Part shown: piece by piece, positions 47,304 through 58,576 of the stretch
Layout: the number at the start of each line of letters is the position of its first letter
How positions within the stretch are numbered: the stretch's first letter is position 1
Assembly (NCBI GenBank): GCA_050084985.1
Contig: JBITNC010000001.1
Coordinates: 112,778,001-112,842,000 of the forward strand
Direction of reading: 5' to 3'
Length of the DNA stretch: 64,000 bases
DNA from: Nageia nagi
Lineage: Eukaryota; Pinophyta
Made by a program: the position numbers and the translations under genes
The notes under the pieces: generated by a model
What the model was told of the DNA's origin: nothing
Database searches by the model: none
Seen by the model: only the letters and a program-made list of their open reading frames with translations

Positions 47304-49284
47304 TATTGAACTATGCATGACACTAAGAGGGGGGGTGAATCAGTGTTTCAATTTTAAAACTTTAAATTTGGAAACTTTAAATAGTGCAGTAGAGAAATAA
47401 AACCAAATAGAGCAAGCACACCAAGATAGCAAACACACAACACAAGATATAACGAGGTTCACCAATGTGGCTACATCCCTGGAAAAGACTGCTTGGACTT
47501 CAATCCAAATCCAACCATTGTAAAGCACCAACTTTACACATAATTTATCACCACCAACTAAAAGGAGCACCAACCCCTAAGCTTTGTAGCACCCACTACA
47601 AGGAGCACCAACTCCACTTGCTAAGCACCCACTTGACAGATTTAATAAGATGGAATGAAAGATTGATAACCAGTTACCCAAGACCCGGAATGGTCTAGCT
47701 CAAAACTTTTCTCATAAAATATAATCTAAATCATATTCTATTTTCTTTATGCTCATGCCAATAGCTCTCAATTCATTTGTAATCTAAAACCCCTTTTAAT
47801 TCATACACATTTGCTTTGGATTCCTATCTACTGAAAAATGCTCAAAATCAGATCAAGAAACTGTTGCTCATATCACTGAAAGGGTTGCCATTATTTTTCA
47901 TCAAGAAAACTCCTCATATTCTGAATCAAAACTGATATAATTTCTCACAAATATCTAGAACTTTCAACACTTATATAATTATCAAGAAAACATTCATTTT
48001 TGAGATATCCGTTACTCATACATGCTTCACACATCTCTCAATAACAAACTACACTGCCAAAACACAAACCTAGAAAAATTTGAATTTATTCAAACTGGTT
48101 GAAGATAATACCTCAAATGCACTCAGAACATGTGTTCTATTTCCATATGGCACAAAATGGTATGACAAATTTCACATAGATGCCGAAATACCTTTCAAAG
48201 CTCAAATCTATCTTTTTATCTTCTCCTCTCTTGGGTTTTTTTTTTTTTAAAGTGTCACATGATAAAAGAAATCTTGAGCCTTAAATAGAAGTGTGATAAT
48301 TGAGATATAAAATAAAAGGAAAGAGCATTTTTTCAAACCATACACACTATTCTTTTTTTTTTGTCACTTAAAACCATTGTCGGCCAAAACTGGAATATTA
48401 AGAAAAAAAGCTCTAACGCCTTTTTTGATGAGCTATAACTTCTTACTGAGTGCACAGTTTAACATGAAATTTGGACCACATGTTCTTCATATAACCAAAT
48501 ACATTCTATAAAAATTTAAGGCTTTAAATCCTCATATTTTGCACACAGCACTTTTCGCAAAGTGGCCTCCGACACAGATTTCACAGGTATTTTGTTATGC
48601 TTGGATTTGTGCAAGTTATAGGTTCTCATAGTTCGAGGCCTCAAATCAAGATGTTTCAAAATACAAAGTTGTTCATATCATCAAGTTATACATGTAAAAA
48701 CTTTGAAATTCTAAATTTTAAGACTTTTAGAGCCCAAAACAACCAACCTACTATTTCCAAAATTTATGCTCAAATAGTCAAAAAGTTATGGAGTGGCATT
48801 TTGTAGCTTGTACCATTTCTTCCTCGATTATCATCTTGCTATGAAATTTGGAAAAAACCTTTTTGGTATATATTAATATATATGATTTAAATTTCAACCT
48901 CTGATTCATCACTGCTTGCTTGCAATTCAAATTGTACGAAGCTAATTTTACACAAATTTCTGACTGCACCATAATCCACAAGAGTGCCCAAAACTGAACC
49001 AATATGAAATTTGACCATTCCAATGCTTCACACAAGTTTGTTATCAACCCAAAAACTGATCCAAACCATCTCTCGCTGTCTGTCACCTTCCATTTGTAAT
49101 TTGGCCCTCTTGACAACTTTTTGGTACCTCATGACAACTTTTGGTCCCTTTATCGTTTTTACATCCGACAACTTTGTAGATCTTGTTGATATTATTTCTT
49201 TGACATGTGCAACCATATGAACATTATGCACACTAATCTCATCGTATTGACAACAATGACAACACTACTGCACCATACTCAACA
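47304..49284 (-). repeat. CopH 5' LTR
   Basis: Partner of 39958-41954, 16 bp shorter. The terminal TG on the plus strand has become TA (47304-47305), a G-to-A change. It includes a four-base insertion relative to the 3' copy near 47487-47490. Target duplication CTTTT follows at 49285. Confidence 0.94.
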
Positions 49285-50791
49285 CTTTTATTTGGTATGG
49301 ATGTGGACTTGGTTAGCTATTTTGCACCATTTAACTATGAAATCACCAACAAGTTGACCTTGATTTTGTTTTAGGGTATACATGTATAAGGGAGATGATT
49401 CTTGTGTTCTGAACAAATTATATCGATCCAAAAAAGCTTGAACAACATCATCAAAATATGTAATACTTTTATTAAGCAAATTAGTAAACCACAAAATTGA
49501 TTCTAATTTTAAACTAAGAGAAAATAATTTAGCCAACAAGTCATCATCATTTTCAAATGAAAAAGCCTCTAAATGATATCTTTGCAAATGCATTTTCAAT
49601 ATTAAAATGACCATCAAACATAGTAAATGTTACCTATTTGTTATAACTTCTTTGGCAGATGCAATAGCAAAAGAGGTTCTTACTACCTTTTGAAACTACA
49701 AGTGCAAGCTTGTTGATGCAAGCCATGATAGAATCTTTCTATTATTTTAAATGTAGTAATTATTGTAGTGCATCATCTAGATATGCTTGTTGTAATGTTC
49801 CATTAGTATCCATGTGCTTGTCCTTTGCTAAACCTAAAAATAGAACAAAACATGAAACTTTTTCTTATTCCAAAGTTCTTACCAAATTGTGTACCAAATC
49901 TAATTAGCATTTTGGTTGAGCAGCTTTATATTCCCTATTAAGCTTTAGAAACTTTAGTTTTATTTTAAGGAAATTTAATTCTACATATTACCAACTTGGT
50001 ATTCATTTCATACCAAATACTATTGCTAGATTAGGTTTGTCCATTCAAGATTCAAGGATGGGTGGTCTTTGAGGTTCTTTGTCTTCAAAGATATCAACTT
50101 CTTTATCAATGTTATCTTCCAACTCTCCATGGTACTTAGAAGGTACCTATGGGATAGAAACCATAGGATCAAGAAAAAAATGATCATGATTTTGCTTAGG
50201 TAATGGTGTGGCGGTGCTAGGTCCAACAATGTTACTAGGGTTATGTGAGGTACCAAGGACCTAGTTTGGAATTAGAGGTTCATAAATAAAATTAGGGATG
50301 GGAAACTATAACAAAGGAACCTACAAAGTTTCAAAATACTTATAATCCTATTGAAAAGGAGTTAAGGTCATAGCCTATTCAGTCTATTGAATCATCCACC
50401 TCTATTTGGTATATTCAAGATCAGTATTTAGGGTAGAACCTAGGAGGTGTTTGACTTTGGTATCGACTTCTTGTAAAGTTTGAATAAGGAAAAGAAGATA
50501 TTGTTTCATAGATAATAATTTTTTACATTATGGGATTGAAAAAAGTTTAGCAAGTACTTAGAATGCATTAGATAAGGGCTCACAAAGTTCTTGATTATTT
50601 TCTAATTCTTTCTAAGCTAAGTGGCTACAATCTTCTAGAGAACTATCATATTCATTGTTTAGGTGCAATATTTGTACTCTTTCTCTTTATATTCTAGGTG
50701 CATTGGCATAATTATTACATGCCCTAGTCTTCTTATGTTGTACAATAAGATATTCAAGATTTTCATTATCTGTAGCAATAGGTGTATCCAT
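49285..50791 (-). pseudogene. GypG gag N-terminal and core part
   Basis: The likely start is ATG at 50791-50789 (MDTPIATDNENLEYL). Glu- and Asn-rich sequence follows, then PKQNHDHFFLDPM and YHGELEDNIDKEVDIFED near 50090-50220. The gag core is in 49617-49288 (FSFENDDDLLAKLFSLSL, WFTNLLNKSITYFDD, AFLDRYNLF, GQLVGDFIVKWCKIANQ). Several stops and at least one frameshift. It ends at the CopH insertion and resumes at 39957. Confidence 0.78.
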
Positions 50792-50946
50792 TTTTATAAC
50801 ACTTGAAATAAAAGATTAGTCGTATCCAAAACCATAAGGTTTCAAAACAACTAGTGAAGGATAACATGATGTATCAAAAATAAGGAGGGTTCACCAATTT
50901 TCAAAACAAATAATAATAATAAATTAGGGTTATTTACATAATATTT
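50792..50946 (-). other. GypG leader region
   Basis: Short non-coding stretch between LTR and gag. TTGGTGAACCCTCC on the minus strand (50885-50898) could be a primer site, but its distance from the LTR is unclear. Confidence 0.4.
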
Positions 50947-51627
50947 AATTCACCAATTAACTATGAAATAATAGAAAATTGATAAAATGAAAGATGAAAA
51001 TGACCTAATTGACCTAGACCTATCAAAATTGAATTTATGGAAGATACAAATATGTACTTTACTTGTGATGACACAATTAGGTGAAATATAATCAAAAGAG
51101 AAAAAATAATGAGCTTCCTTAAAATACAAAGCCATGAATCCAACCTCAATGTAGAGATAATGTTATAAACCTAGTGACATAGATTGGTTACCATTCTACA
51201 ATACCACACCCTTTCACTCAATGTTATCATCCCACCTTCAATGCACATAAAATCACTCACAAAGGGATGAAAGATTATAAGAATATAGAGCTTAGAATAT
51301 AACAAAATCTAGAGATGATAGGTAGCATTGAGAAACATTAGTCAAGATTGACACAAGTATATTTCCACCTATCAAAGATTCAATATTATGTCATGTCATG
51401 TCATATCTTTGATCATGCACAACCCCTCCACCTTTATATGAAACAAGTCTAGTGCTAAGGCTCCTCCTTAGGCTTATTGTGATTTTGAGCTGACCTGTTA
51501 CCACAAAACATAAAGGTAGATGAGAGTGCACATGGAAAAATTATTTATTTAATAAATTTAATAAATTATTTCAAATACCTAAAAGGGTATTTTTAATTAA
51601 ATTAAAATTCCTTTTTAGGTGGTAACA
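50947..51627 (-). repeat. GypG 5' LTR
   Basis: Partner of 33843-34469. In minus sense it begins TGTTACCACC at 51627. It has an insertion relative to the left copy near 51385-51412 that contains the triplet TGTCATGTCATGTCAT. A TATA-like CATATAAAGG lies at 51431-51440 on the minus strand. Divergence from the 3' LTR is visibly higher than for CopB or CopH. Confidence 0.75.
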
Positions 51628-52480
51628 CCATCATCATAGATTATAAAGAGATGTTTTAAAATCACCCCTTAATGATAATAAAAAACAAAAACAAAAAGGT
51701 AGGCTAGTGGATTTTATTCTTCCGCATAGTTTCATTTTTATTTTCATTTTCCCTTTGATCTATAAAACCTTGTAAGTTATTCTATTACAATATTCATCAA
51801 ATACAAATTTAAAAAATTTAGATCACTACTTAAAGTAAATGGATTTTCGGTAACTAAAATATTATAGAAGTAGGCCCTTAGTGGTCCTACTTAGGTATCT
51901 TTTATTCTTAAAATTTAAAAGATACAATTGCAAAATAGTGATAAAAATTATTTAACAATAATTAAATTCAATCACATAATTTTGATATAGGAAAATTTAT
52001 ACTAGTTCCTCCTAATGTGGAAGTAAATCTAGTTTAATAACTTACTTTCATAATGGGGACCAAATATATCATTACACTTGATAGAATATGAAAAAATAAT
52101 ATCATAACAATAATAAGAACATTTTGTCTTCAATTTGTAATCCTCCTTGATCTCCTTAAATTTGAATTTTCTTATCCAAGGATGAATGCAAGAAGTTGGG
52201 TTCACTAAAAGTGGAAATAGGCAAACTCAAAAAACTTTTAGATAGAATGGGATCCCATGTTGTAAAAATTGGGATCTCATTTTGTTTTAGGTTCTTGATC
52301 CAAAATGAAAATGGGATCTCGATATATGGTTTGATAATCCAAACAAAATAGGATCCCATTTTTAGTTGTTAATAGGTTATTAATTAGCATATTAACAACC
52401 TATCAACAACTCAAAAATCTCAAATTGAAGTGTCTTTAAGAACACATAGAGGATGTAGGCTCTCTAACTCCTCAAAATAA
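51628..52480. other. Non-coding stretch with GGGATCYCAT words
   Basis: No gene seen. At 52249-52356 the word GGGATC(C/T)CAT or a close form occurs four times, partly palindromic. A minus-strand frame across it has no known domain. Confidence 0.5.
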
Positions 52481-53940
52481 CTCTAATTAGTTCAAATTCT
52501 AATGTAACTACTGCAAGAAAAGGACTAGTAGCAACCTAAAGTTGAAAAGAAAATGATTATTTATGATCTTCTTAAAGTGACATGTCACCAAATTTCAAGG
52601 TAATATGTGATCCCAAATATTAATAATGGTGGTGATATCAGCTTCAATCCTAATGATCAAACTCTAAAAATGATTCTTTTTGGATCACACCTCCTTGATG
52701 AGGAGGATTTTTATTTCCAAAAATATACTTTTCAAGAAGGTGAGGAAATAACTCCCCCAACTTAATACTATCATAAAATTTGGATTTGCTAGGAAATTAT
52801 CCCTTCAATACAATGAAGTAAATCTCTTGTTAACCATTCCTTGTTGTACAAAACTTATTGTGCAAAATAGAATCTTTTCCAAATGCATTCATGGTCCTAG
52901 GAAATAAATCATCAACTAATGAAAAAAGTTAATTTCTTTCTTATTCTTCTTCAGTCAAGATGGATGTTTATGTTCAAATAATTGTTTATTCTTGACATTC
53001 ACAACCAAATAGATATTTATATAAGTAAGTAGATGTAATATAAATTCATTTTCACTTACTTATTCCATAATATCAAATGGTTCATACCTTATAGATTTCA
53101 ACTTCTTGGTTGGTCCTTTCAACCTATTATTGCTATGATGCAACTAAACATTGTCTCCCACTAAAAACTTATAGTCAACTTTATGCTTGTTATGCCTCAA
53201 ATATACTTGGATTGACTTGATTTAAATTTATCTTGTACTTTCAAATGAATTTTCCTAATCTTATCAATGAAATTTTCATCTTGTTGTTCTTTATTCAAAG
53301 TTGAAACTCATTTATCCTCTTGTTTCCCAAAAGTGTAATCAAAAGTTGATGGTGGAAGGTAACCAAAACATGTATCAAATGATGTCTTACTTATAGAACT
53401 GTGAATTACCCTATTATATGAATATGGAATATAATCAATATGTTCATCCCAAGTCTTGTAATTCTTACCATAATAACCATAAAAAATGGTTTAGTTATTT
53501 ATTTGAGAATGATATTTTTGCATGGAATTGAAATACTCATCTTACTAAATTTATCCACCATAAAAAAAAATAGTCACTTACCCTTTTATACATAGGTAAT
53601 CCATTATAAAATCCATAGAGATACTCTTCCAAAGGTCATTTGGTATGTGAAGTAGTTGATACAAACTAAATTTTCTATTACTTAGCTTAATTGTATAACA
53701 CATGATACATTCTCTAATGTCCTTTGCAACTTGATCTTCCATCCTAGACAAATACACATAACTTTGCAAATTTTTAATTATCTTCGTAACTCTAAAATAA
53801 TCAACAATTTTAGATGCATGTACCTCCCTTATTAGCTAAATACTTTCACTCCCAAGAACATACAAAACATTCAACTTGTAGAGAAGTTCATCCTCAATGT
53901 GATATTCATCCACACCTACACAATCTAGTAGATATGACTA
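52481..53940 (-). pseudogene. GypI: Ty3/gypsy integrase remnant
   Basis: Minus strand. Near 53930 VDEYHIEDELLY begins the zinc-binding part. 53769-53578 reads YVYLSRMEDQVAKDIRECI, MCYTIKLSNRK and LWKSISMDFIMDYL, which is the end of the HHCC finger and the first catalytic Asp region. The core and C-part follow with many stops (YNRVIHSSISKTSFDTCFGY near 53380-53430; KGPTKKLKSIRYEPFDI near 53080-53130). No RT is visible upstream in sense and no LTR is assigned. It is a distant relative of GypK. Confidence 0.75.
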
Positions 53941-53989
53941 TTTTAACTTTTGATGTACCTATATTCTTTCAAAATTACACTTGAAATTA

Positions 53990-54338
53990 GGGTAATTCTA
54001 TTATTCTTTATTCTTTAGTCCCTGGGAGTTGTATATATAAGAATTCTTGGAAGAGATATTGTTCACTTAGAGTCTCTAAGATTTGTAAATTTTTGTATTC
54101 TTTCATTTTATTAATTTCTCCTCTTCTCATTACTTTCCCTTAGAGTGTTGGGAGTCATGTATATAATAATATCTGAGAGTCATTGTTTTCTTAGTACCCT
54201 AGAATTATGTGAATAAAAATACCTGAGAGTTATGTCATCTTCTTTAGGGTACCTGAAAGAATTGTTAAAAAATACCCAAGATTCATGTATATAAGACTAT
54301 CCAAGAATTATATTTATTACCTTAAGATCTCTAGAAAT
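53990..54338. repeat. Diverged short tandem repeat with GAGAGTTATGT-like words
   Basis: Words such as GGGAGTCATGTATATAA, CTGAGAGTTATG and CCCAAGATTCATGTATATAA recur four to five times with uneven spacing. Non-coding. Confidence 0.6.
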
Positions 54339-54399
54339 TGTTGACACAAGATTCCAAAACTTGCACAAATTTAGAGCCAAATTTTTAAAGAACATCAAA

Positions 54400-54740
54400 A
54401 GAGCCCACTGATTCTAAGTGATGATGTCATAGTTTTTTTTTATCAAAATGATCAGGTCCCAGAGTAAGTAATGGTGGGTGTATATTTTTAAAGAATATAA
54501 ATAGATCCCATTGATTTTAAGAGATGACATCATATTTTTTTGGTGAAAATCAATGAGTCTTGATAGAATTAGAATATCAATAGAGTTCATCGATTCTACA
54601 AGATGACATCACATTTTTTAGTGAAAATCAATGGATCCTAGTAGAATTAGAAACATTCATAGAGATAATTGATTTTGAGATATGACATCACATTTTTTTG
54701 ATGAAAATCAAAGGGTTTTGGTAGTACCAGATCATTGATA
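54400..54740 (+). repeat. 79-bp tandem repeat with GATGACATCA motif
   Basis: Four units. The word GATGTCAT, GATGACAT or ATGACAT falls at 54423, 54523, 54602 and 54682, so the last three are about 79-80 bp apart. Each unit also has TTTTTGGTGAAAATCAA and CATTGATTTT-like parts that can pair. TGATGTCA/TGACATCA also recurs in the LTRs of GypC and CopB. Confidence 0.82.
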
Positions 54741-55330
54741 GAGCCCAAAAGAAGAACATAGAGCCTACCAAGCAAGTGTAAGAGTAATGCATGAGAAAGA
54801 ACACTTGGGTCCACTTTATCTTAAGTATTTGACCCTTGAGGCCCTATTAATGTGTCAACATCAATTCATTTCCACATAACAATGGTAGTTAATATTGAAC
54901 CAAGTGAACATAATGTCTATCAACTATCATTACTCTGATTATTGACATCTACAGTAGAGATCATAAAGATTGCAAAGAAGTAAGATAGCAGTTGAGAAAG
55001 CATAATACCAAATCATACCAATCAATGTGCAATCAAATAATTACTCAATTAGCTATAATGCTATCTTTAATCAACTATAATGTTATCTCTAATTAGCTAT
55101 AGGGCCAAAGAAGGAGTAGTTAATGACATGTTAGAAGAATTATGGCTCTATGGACATGGCTATTCAAAAATTGCAAATTCCTAGATAGTTATATTGATTA
55201 GTACTTATTCACTATGTAATCTAGCATAGTTGTAGCATTTATGTAAATAGTGTTGTTTTAGTTGTTTCATTCAATGCTAATAGTTATGTATATTAATGAA
55301 AACCAACCACCTAAGGTCGGGGGGGAGTTG

Positions 55331-55339
55331 TATAAATAG
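55331..55339 (+). promoter_or_regulatory. TATA box in GypJ LTR
   Basis: TATAAATAG in the context GGAGTTGTATAAATAGCTAG, about 510 bases before the LTR end and in the sense of the gag that follows. Confidence 0.6.
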
Positions 55340-55861
55340 CTAGCTTTTAGTAATAAAAAAGGTTAGACATTTTAACAAATGTGCCCAAATTTGTAAGAGA
55401 TATTCACATATGATAATACAAATAGATAATGCTTTGCTCTCTTGCAACAAAGTGGCTATTATTGCTTTTGTGAATGTTACATGTGAAATGTCTTCTTCAA
55501 ATTGTGGAATTGTATTATGATTGCAAGACCCTAGGTGCAAGATAGTTTGCTATTCTTAATCTTGGCTATGGATTGTTACCTATGCTATGATGCCTAGGTT
55601 GTGAATTTCTTATTTTAGCTAATTTTATTTATTCATCTCTTTCCTATAACTCTTTATACTTTTATTCCTTTCCTATCACTTTTGACCTTAAATATATATA
55701 GGAATCAATCTATAAATCAAAGATTGAGTAGAAAACCAATAAGATCACATCTCCACCACTTTCTACTCTTTCAAGGAACCTACTATTATGGGTAGTACAA
55801 AACATGACCAGACCAAACCCTTGAGGTTAAACTATCAATCAATAGTAGCCAATTTTATTTT

Positions 55862-55879
55862 TGGCATGCTTAATGGGAC
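55862..55879 (+). other. GypJ putative primer binding site
   Basis: TGGCATGCTTAATGGGAC; the GypC counterpart is TGGCATGCCTGGTGGGAC. Both lie 10-11 bases after the LTR end. Confidence 0.55.
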
Positions 55880-56229
55880 CTAAGCTAAATTCCATATTTA
55901 GTGTATGTTGTTAGGCCTGATAGCCTCATTTGGTGGGATATGAATTAAATCTTTCAAGATTATAAGCTTCTTGTAACCTTATTGGTGACTTTGCTATCAA
56001 GCAATCAGTGTTTTGAATCGTAGCACCTCCAAAACATAGACTAACTAGAAGTAGTGCTAGAAATTCCCTTAGATAGTCTATATTTTAAGAGCTATCAATT
56101 CCCCATAGGAGGACTAGATGAAAGATTTATTAGGTTGTGTCTCCCTTGGTCCCTTTAAGGGAAACCCATTTATCATTCTTATTTGACTCATTCCTAGAAA
56201 ATCCTTAATCTCTCGTACATTCTCCAAGT

Positions 56230-57512
56230 ATGGTTCAACCAATAGATTTTCCTACCTAGAATAATAGTCATCCTTTGGTTGTAGCTACTAATTCACCACC
56301 TATACCTCAAGCAACTTTTAAAGTTTTGCCTAAGTATGATGTCTCTAAAAAGATGCCATACAAGCATTATTAAGATGTATCTTTGTTAGCTTCAAACTTT
56401 GACATTACTAATGAAATTGTGATGACTATGCTACTATCACACTCTTTTGAAGGAAAAGTAGCTAAGTGGTTCATAACTCTTTTCCCCCAATCTATAAATT
56501 CATGGGGGGAGTTATGTCAGACTATAATTAAAAGCTTTTCTATAGATGGTGATGATAGCACATTCCTTAGCCTGATAGCATGTATCAAAAGATATCCTCA
56601 TGAATCTATTAATGATTTCAATATTAGATTTGAAAGAACATGGAATTCCATACTAGCAAGGATTAGACCAACAAATGCATAAGCTCTAGTGTATTATAGG
56701 AAAAAATTTCTTCTTAACCTTAATATGTTTATTATTATGTCTAGAGACACATTCCTAGATGTTTACCAGATAGCAAAAATCATAGAACATACCATGGTGT
56801 CCTTTGGTAAAATGTAGCCCAGAATGATCATGCTTGTATTTCTAAATTTACATCCCAAGTAGGCTCCACAAATAGGTCACCTTAGAGTTTTGGCCTTACC
56901 ACCTCCTCCCAAACTTATTATTTAGAATCAATTACTAGCACTATCTGCTCTTGCATCCACAAGTGCTAGTATTAAACCTAAATCTTAAGAAGAGCAAAGA
57001 ATAAGGTAGTTAGAGGTAACTATCAAAAATATAACCAATAAGCTCACTCTATAAGAAAGGTAGAATCATAGTTTTAACTATATAAGATATGATAATCAAT
57101 ATCAATCAAGATTCCAACCCAAGGTCAATTAGCTAGGATAATCAAATTCTCTTAAAATAATTGAGAATGCTATTATGAATAGTTCTAGAAATAGTGCTAC
57201 TTTGAGCATTGTAGAATGGTGTTCACCTTGTTCAACACCTCATTTTCTAGATTCATATGTAGTGTATTGACATCAGTATTTGGGGTTAGATTTTGATTAT
57301 ATGGTAGAACTTACTTTAGATCCTACTATTGATCTCACAATGGTCAACTTTTGGGTTTTGAGATATGATAGAGAATAAGTAAATTATGTTCAAACTAGAG
57401 CAACTTCTTTAACAATTCCATAGCAACCTCAAGCCACTTAGTAGTATTGAGCTTCTACTCAAGCCCAACCTAAACCTAAGAAAGCTAAGGCTCCCTTAGC
57501 TCAACCTCAGAA
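56230..57512 (+). pseudogene. GypJ gag (broken, cut by GypK)
   Basis: ATG at 56230 is in frame with the long open piece 56383-56682 (DITNEIVMTMLLSHSFEGKV, AKWFITLFPQSINSWGELC, FERTWNSILARI), the retrotransposon gag core. TAG at 56257 and TAA at 56371 precede it. The remaining gag has many stops. A knuckle remnant CSPCSTPHFLDSY near 57222-57262 matches the C-X2-C-X3-H-X4-C of GypC, with the last Cys now Tyr. It ends in a Q- and P-rich part where GypK has inserted at 57513. The rest of GypJ would lie beyond the window. Confidence 0.8.
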
Positions 57513-58536
57513 TGATCTATAAACTATAAGATAAAAATTTCAATTTAACCTTTTCTTAGGATCAATTCACACTTAAAATAATTAAGTGCTTGTAAAGGAA
57601 AATCAGGAACAAATTTGTAAACACAAAAAAGAGAAAAGCATTCACCATAGAAAGAGACAAGTAAAATTATCCTGGTTCACCTAGTGTGGGCTACGTCTAG
57701 CTCAAAAGATCTCTACTATCAGTGGGTGGAATCACTTTAAGAATTGAAAACAACTTTCTTGAAATCCTCCCTCTCTCTTCCCCCTTTTCTCACATCCAAT
57801 TTGCTTCCCTTTTATACAATTTTGGGGCCTAAAATTGGAGAGTATTACAACTAGGAAATTTAATACAAAACCTATTTACAGATACCCATTAGCCTCTTTG
57901 ATCTTCATGTCAAATTTAGGCTCAAATGGTAGTAAAAATCTCCCCAAAATGAGCTCTAAAATCAAAATAATATGCTTACTAGATTGTTTCAAGCTTATAG
58001 AATTAAATCAACCTAATAATAGGACCTTAGGTGAGTTAAAATCACCATAAACCTTTGAAAACACCAAAAATACATCAAAAAAACCTAAAATTGGGCAGGT
58101 GCATTATGGTGACAACATGTGGTGCATGCTTAGAAGAAGTCAACCTCCTATTGACTAGCGGTGTAGGCTCCAAACATGGGCGGCTTGGTCAAAATGTGGA
58201 TGGCTAAGGTTGACGGTCTCCAATAGGTGGTCACACCACATCTCAATTCCATGTGGGCCCCTCTTTCCACCACCTCATCACCTCCTATGTGGTCTTTATG
58301 GTGGCAAGTGGGTCCCCTCTACAATGGCCGCCCAAAATATTTGAATATATATATATATTGTTTTAATCCTTTTAATTTTTTTCAAAATACACAAATAGAA
58401 TTAATATCATATCTTCCACATACGGACTCGGATTCATGATCCAAAAGAAGCATAAAAAAGCTAAAGACAAGGCAATCATAATGAACACATTGAAATGAAG
58501 ATTACTAAATGTTGAAGGGATCCAAATTTTGGATCA
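57513..58536 (-). repeat. GypK 3' LTR (1024 bp)
   Basis: Paired with 63165 onward. In element sense it starts TGATCCAAAATTTGGATCC and ends GTTTATAGATCA. It has lost about 71 bp near 57739 that the 5' copy has at 63393-63463. TATA box GTATAAAAGGG on the minus strand at 57807-57817. Confidence 0.88.
57807..57817 (-). promoter_or_regulatory. TATA box in GypK LTR
   Basis: GTATAAAAGGG on the minus strand, also present in the 5' LTR near 63531-63542 (GTATAAAAGGGG). Confidence 0.65.
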
Positions 58537-58555
58537 TTCCTCCCCACTGAGAGAG
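58537..58555 (-). other. GypK polypurine tract
   Basis: On the minus strand CTCTCTCAGTGGGGAGGAA directly precedes the 3' LTR start at 58536. Confidence 0.8.
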
Positions 58556-58576
58556 AGCTTTTATCCCCAAAAGCAA

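Larger units (their letters stand above)
39958..49284 (-). mobile_element. CopH: full-length Sirevirus-like Ty1/copia retrotransposon
   Basis: 9327 bp on the minus strand. 3' LTR 39958-41954, 5' LTR 47304-49284, primer site 47290-47301, coding 47240 to 42172, polypurine tracts 41955-42150. The 5-bp target duplication CTTTT is at 39953-39957 and 49285-49289. Coding and 3' non-coding parts are close relatives of CopB, including the sequence beside the 3' LTR (TTCCAAAGGGGGAGAT). LTR differences are about 4-6% in the parts I compared. It carries multiple stops, a frameshift and lost catalytic residues. It split the gag of GypG. Confidence 0.94.
33843..51627 (-). mobile_element. GypG: Tat-like Ty3/gypsy element without pol, carrying an antisense PMD gene
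   Basis: Two directly repeated LTR-like blocks (about 33843-34469 and 50947-51627) frame it. The 5' side is at the right. The minus strand holds gag (50791 to 49285, then 39957 to about 39440 after the CopH insertion) with a Tat-type C-FH...H...C knuckle. No RT or integrase is found between gag and the 3' LTR. That 5-kb space holds a PMD pseudogene on the plus strand and, near the LTR, tandem repeats. Antisense extra ORFs and 3' tandem repeats are known from Tat-lineage elements. The left LTR limit is uncertain and I could not verify a target duplication. Confidence 0.7.
54339..55851 (+). repeat. GypJ 5' LTR (left end tentative)
   Basis: The right end is CCA at 55851, eleven bases before a primer site like that of GypC. 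The left end TGTTGACACAAG at 54339 is a guess; the resulting length, 1513 bp, is close to the GypC LTR. It contains a TATA box (TATAAATAG, 55331-55339) and a tandem array at 54400-54740. The second LTR is not in the window. Confidence 0.5.

Noticed and set aside
52156-52359. Minus-strand 67-residue frame
   Set aside because: No domain, AT-rich, and covers the GGGATCYCAT words; chance open frame.
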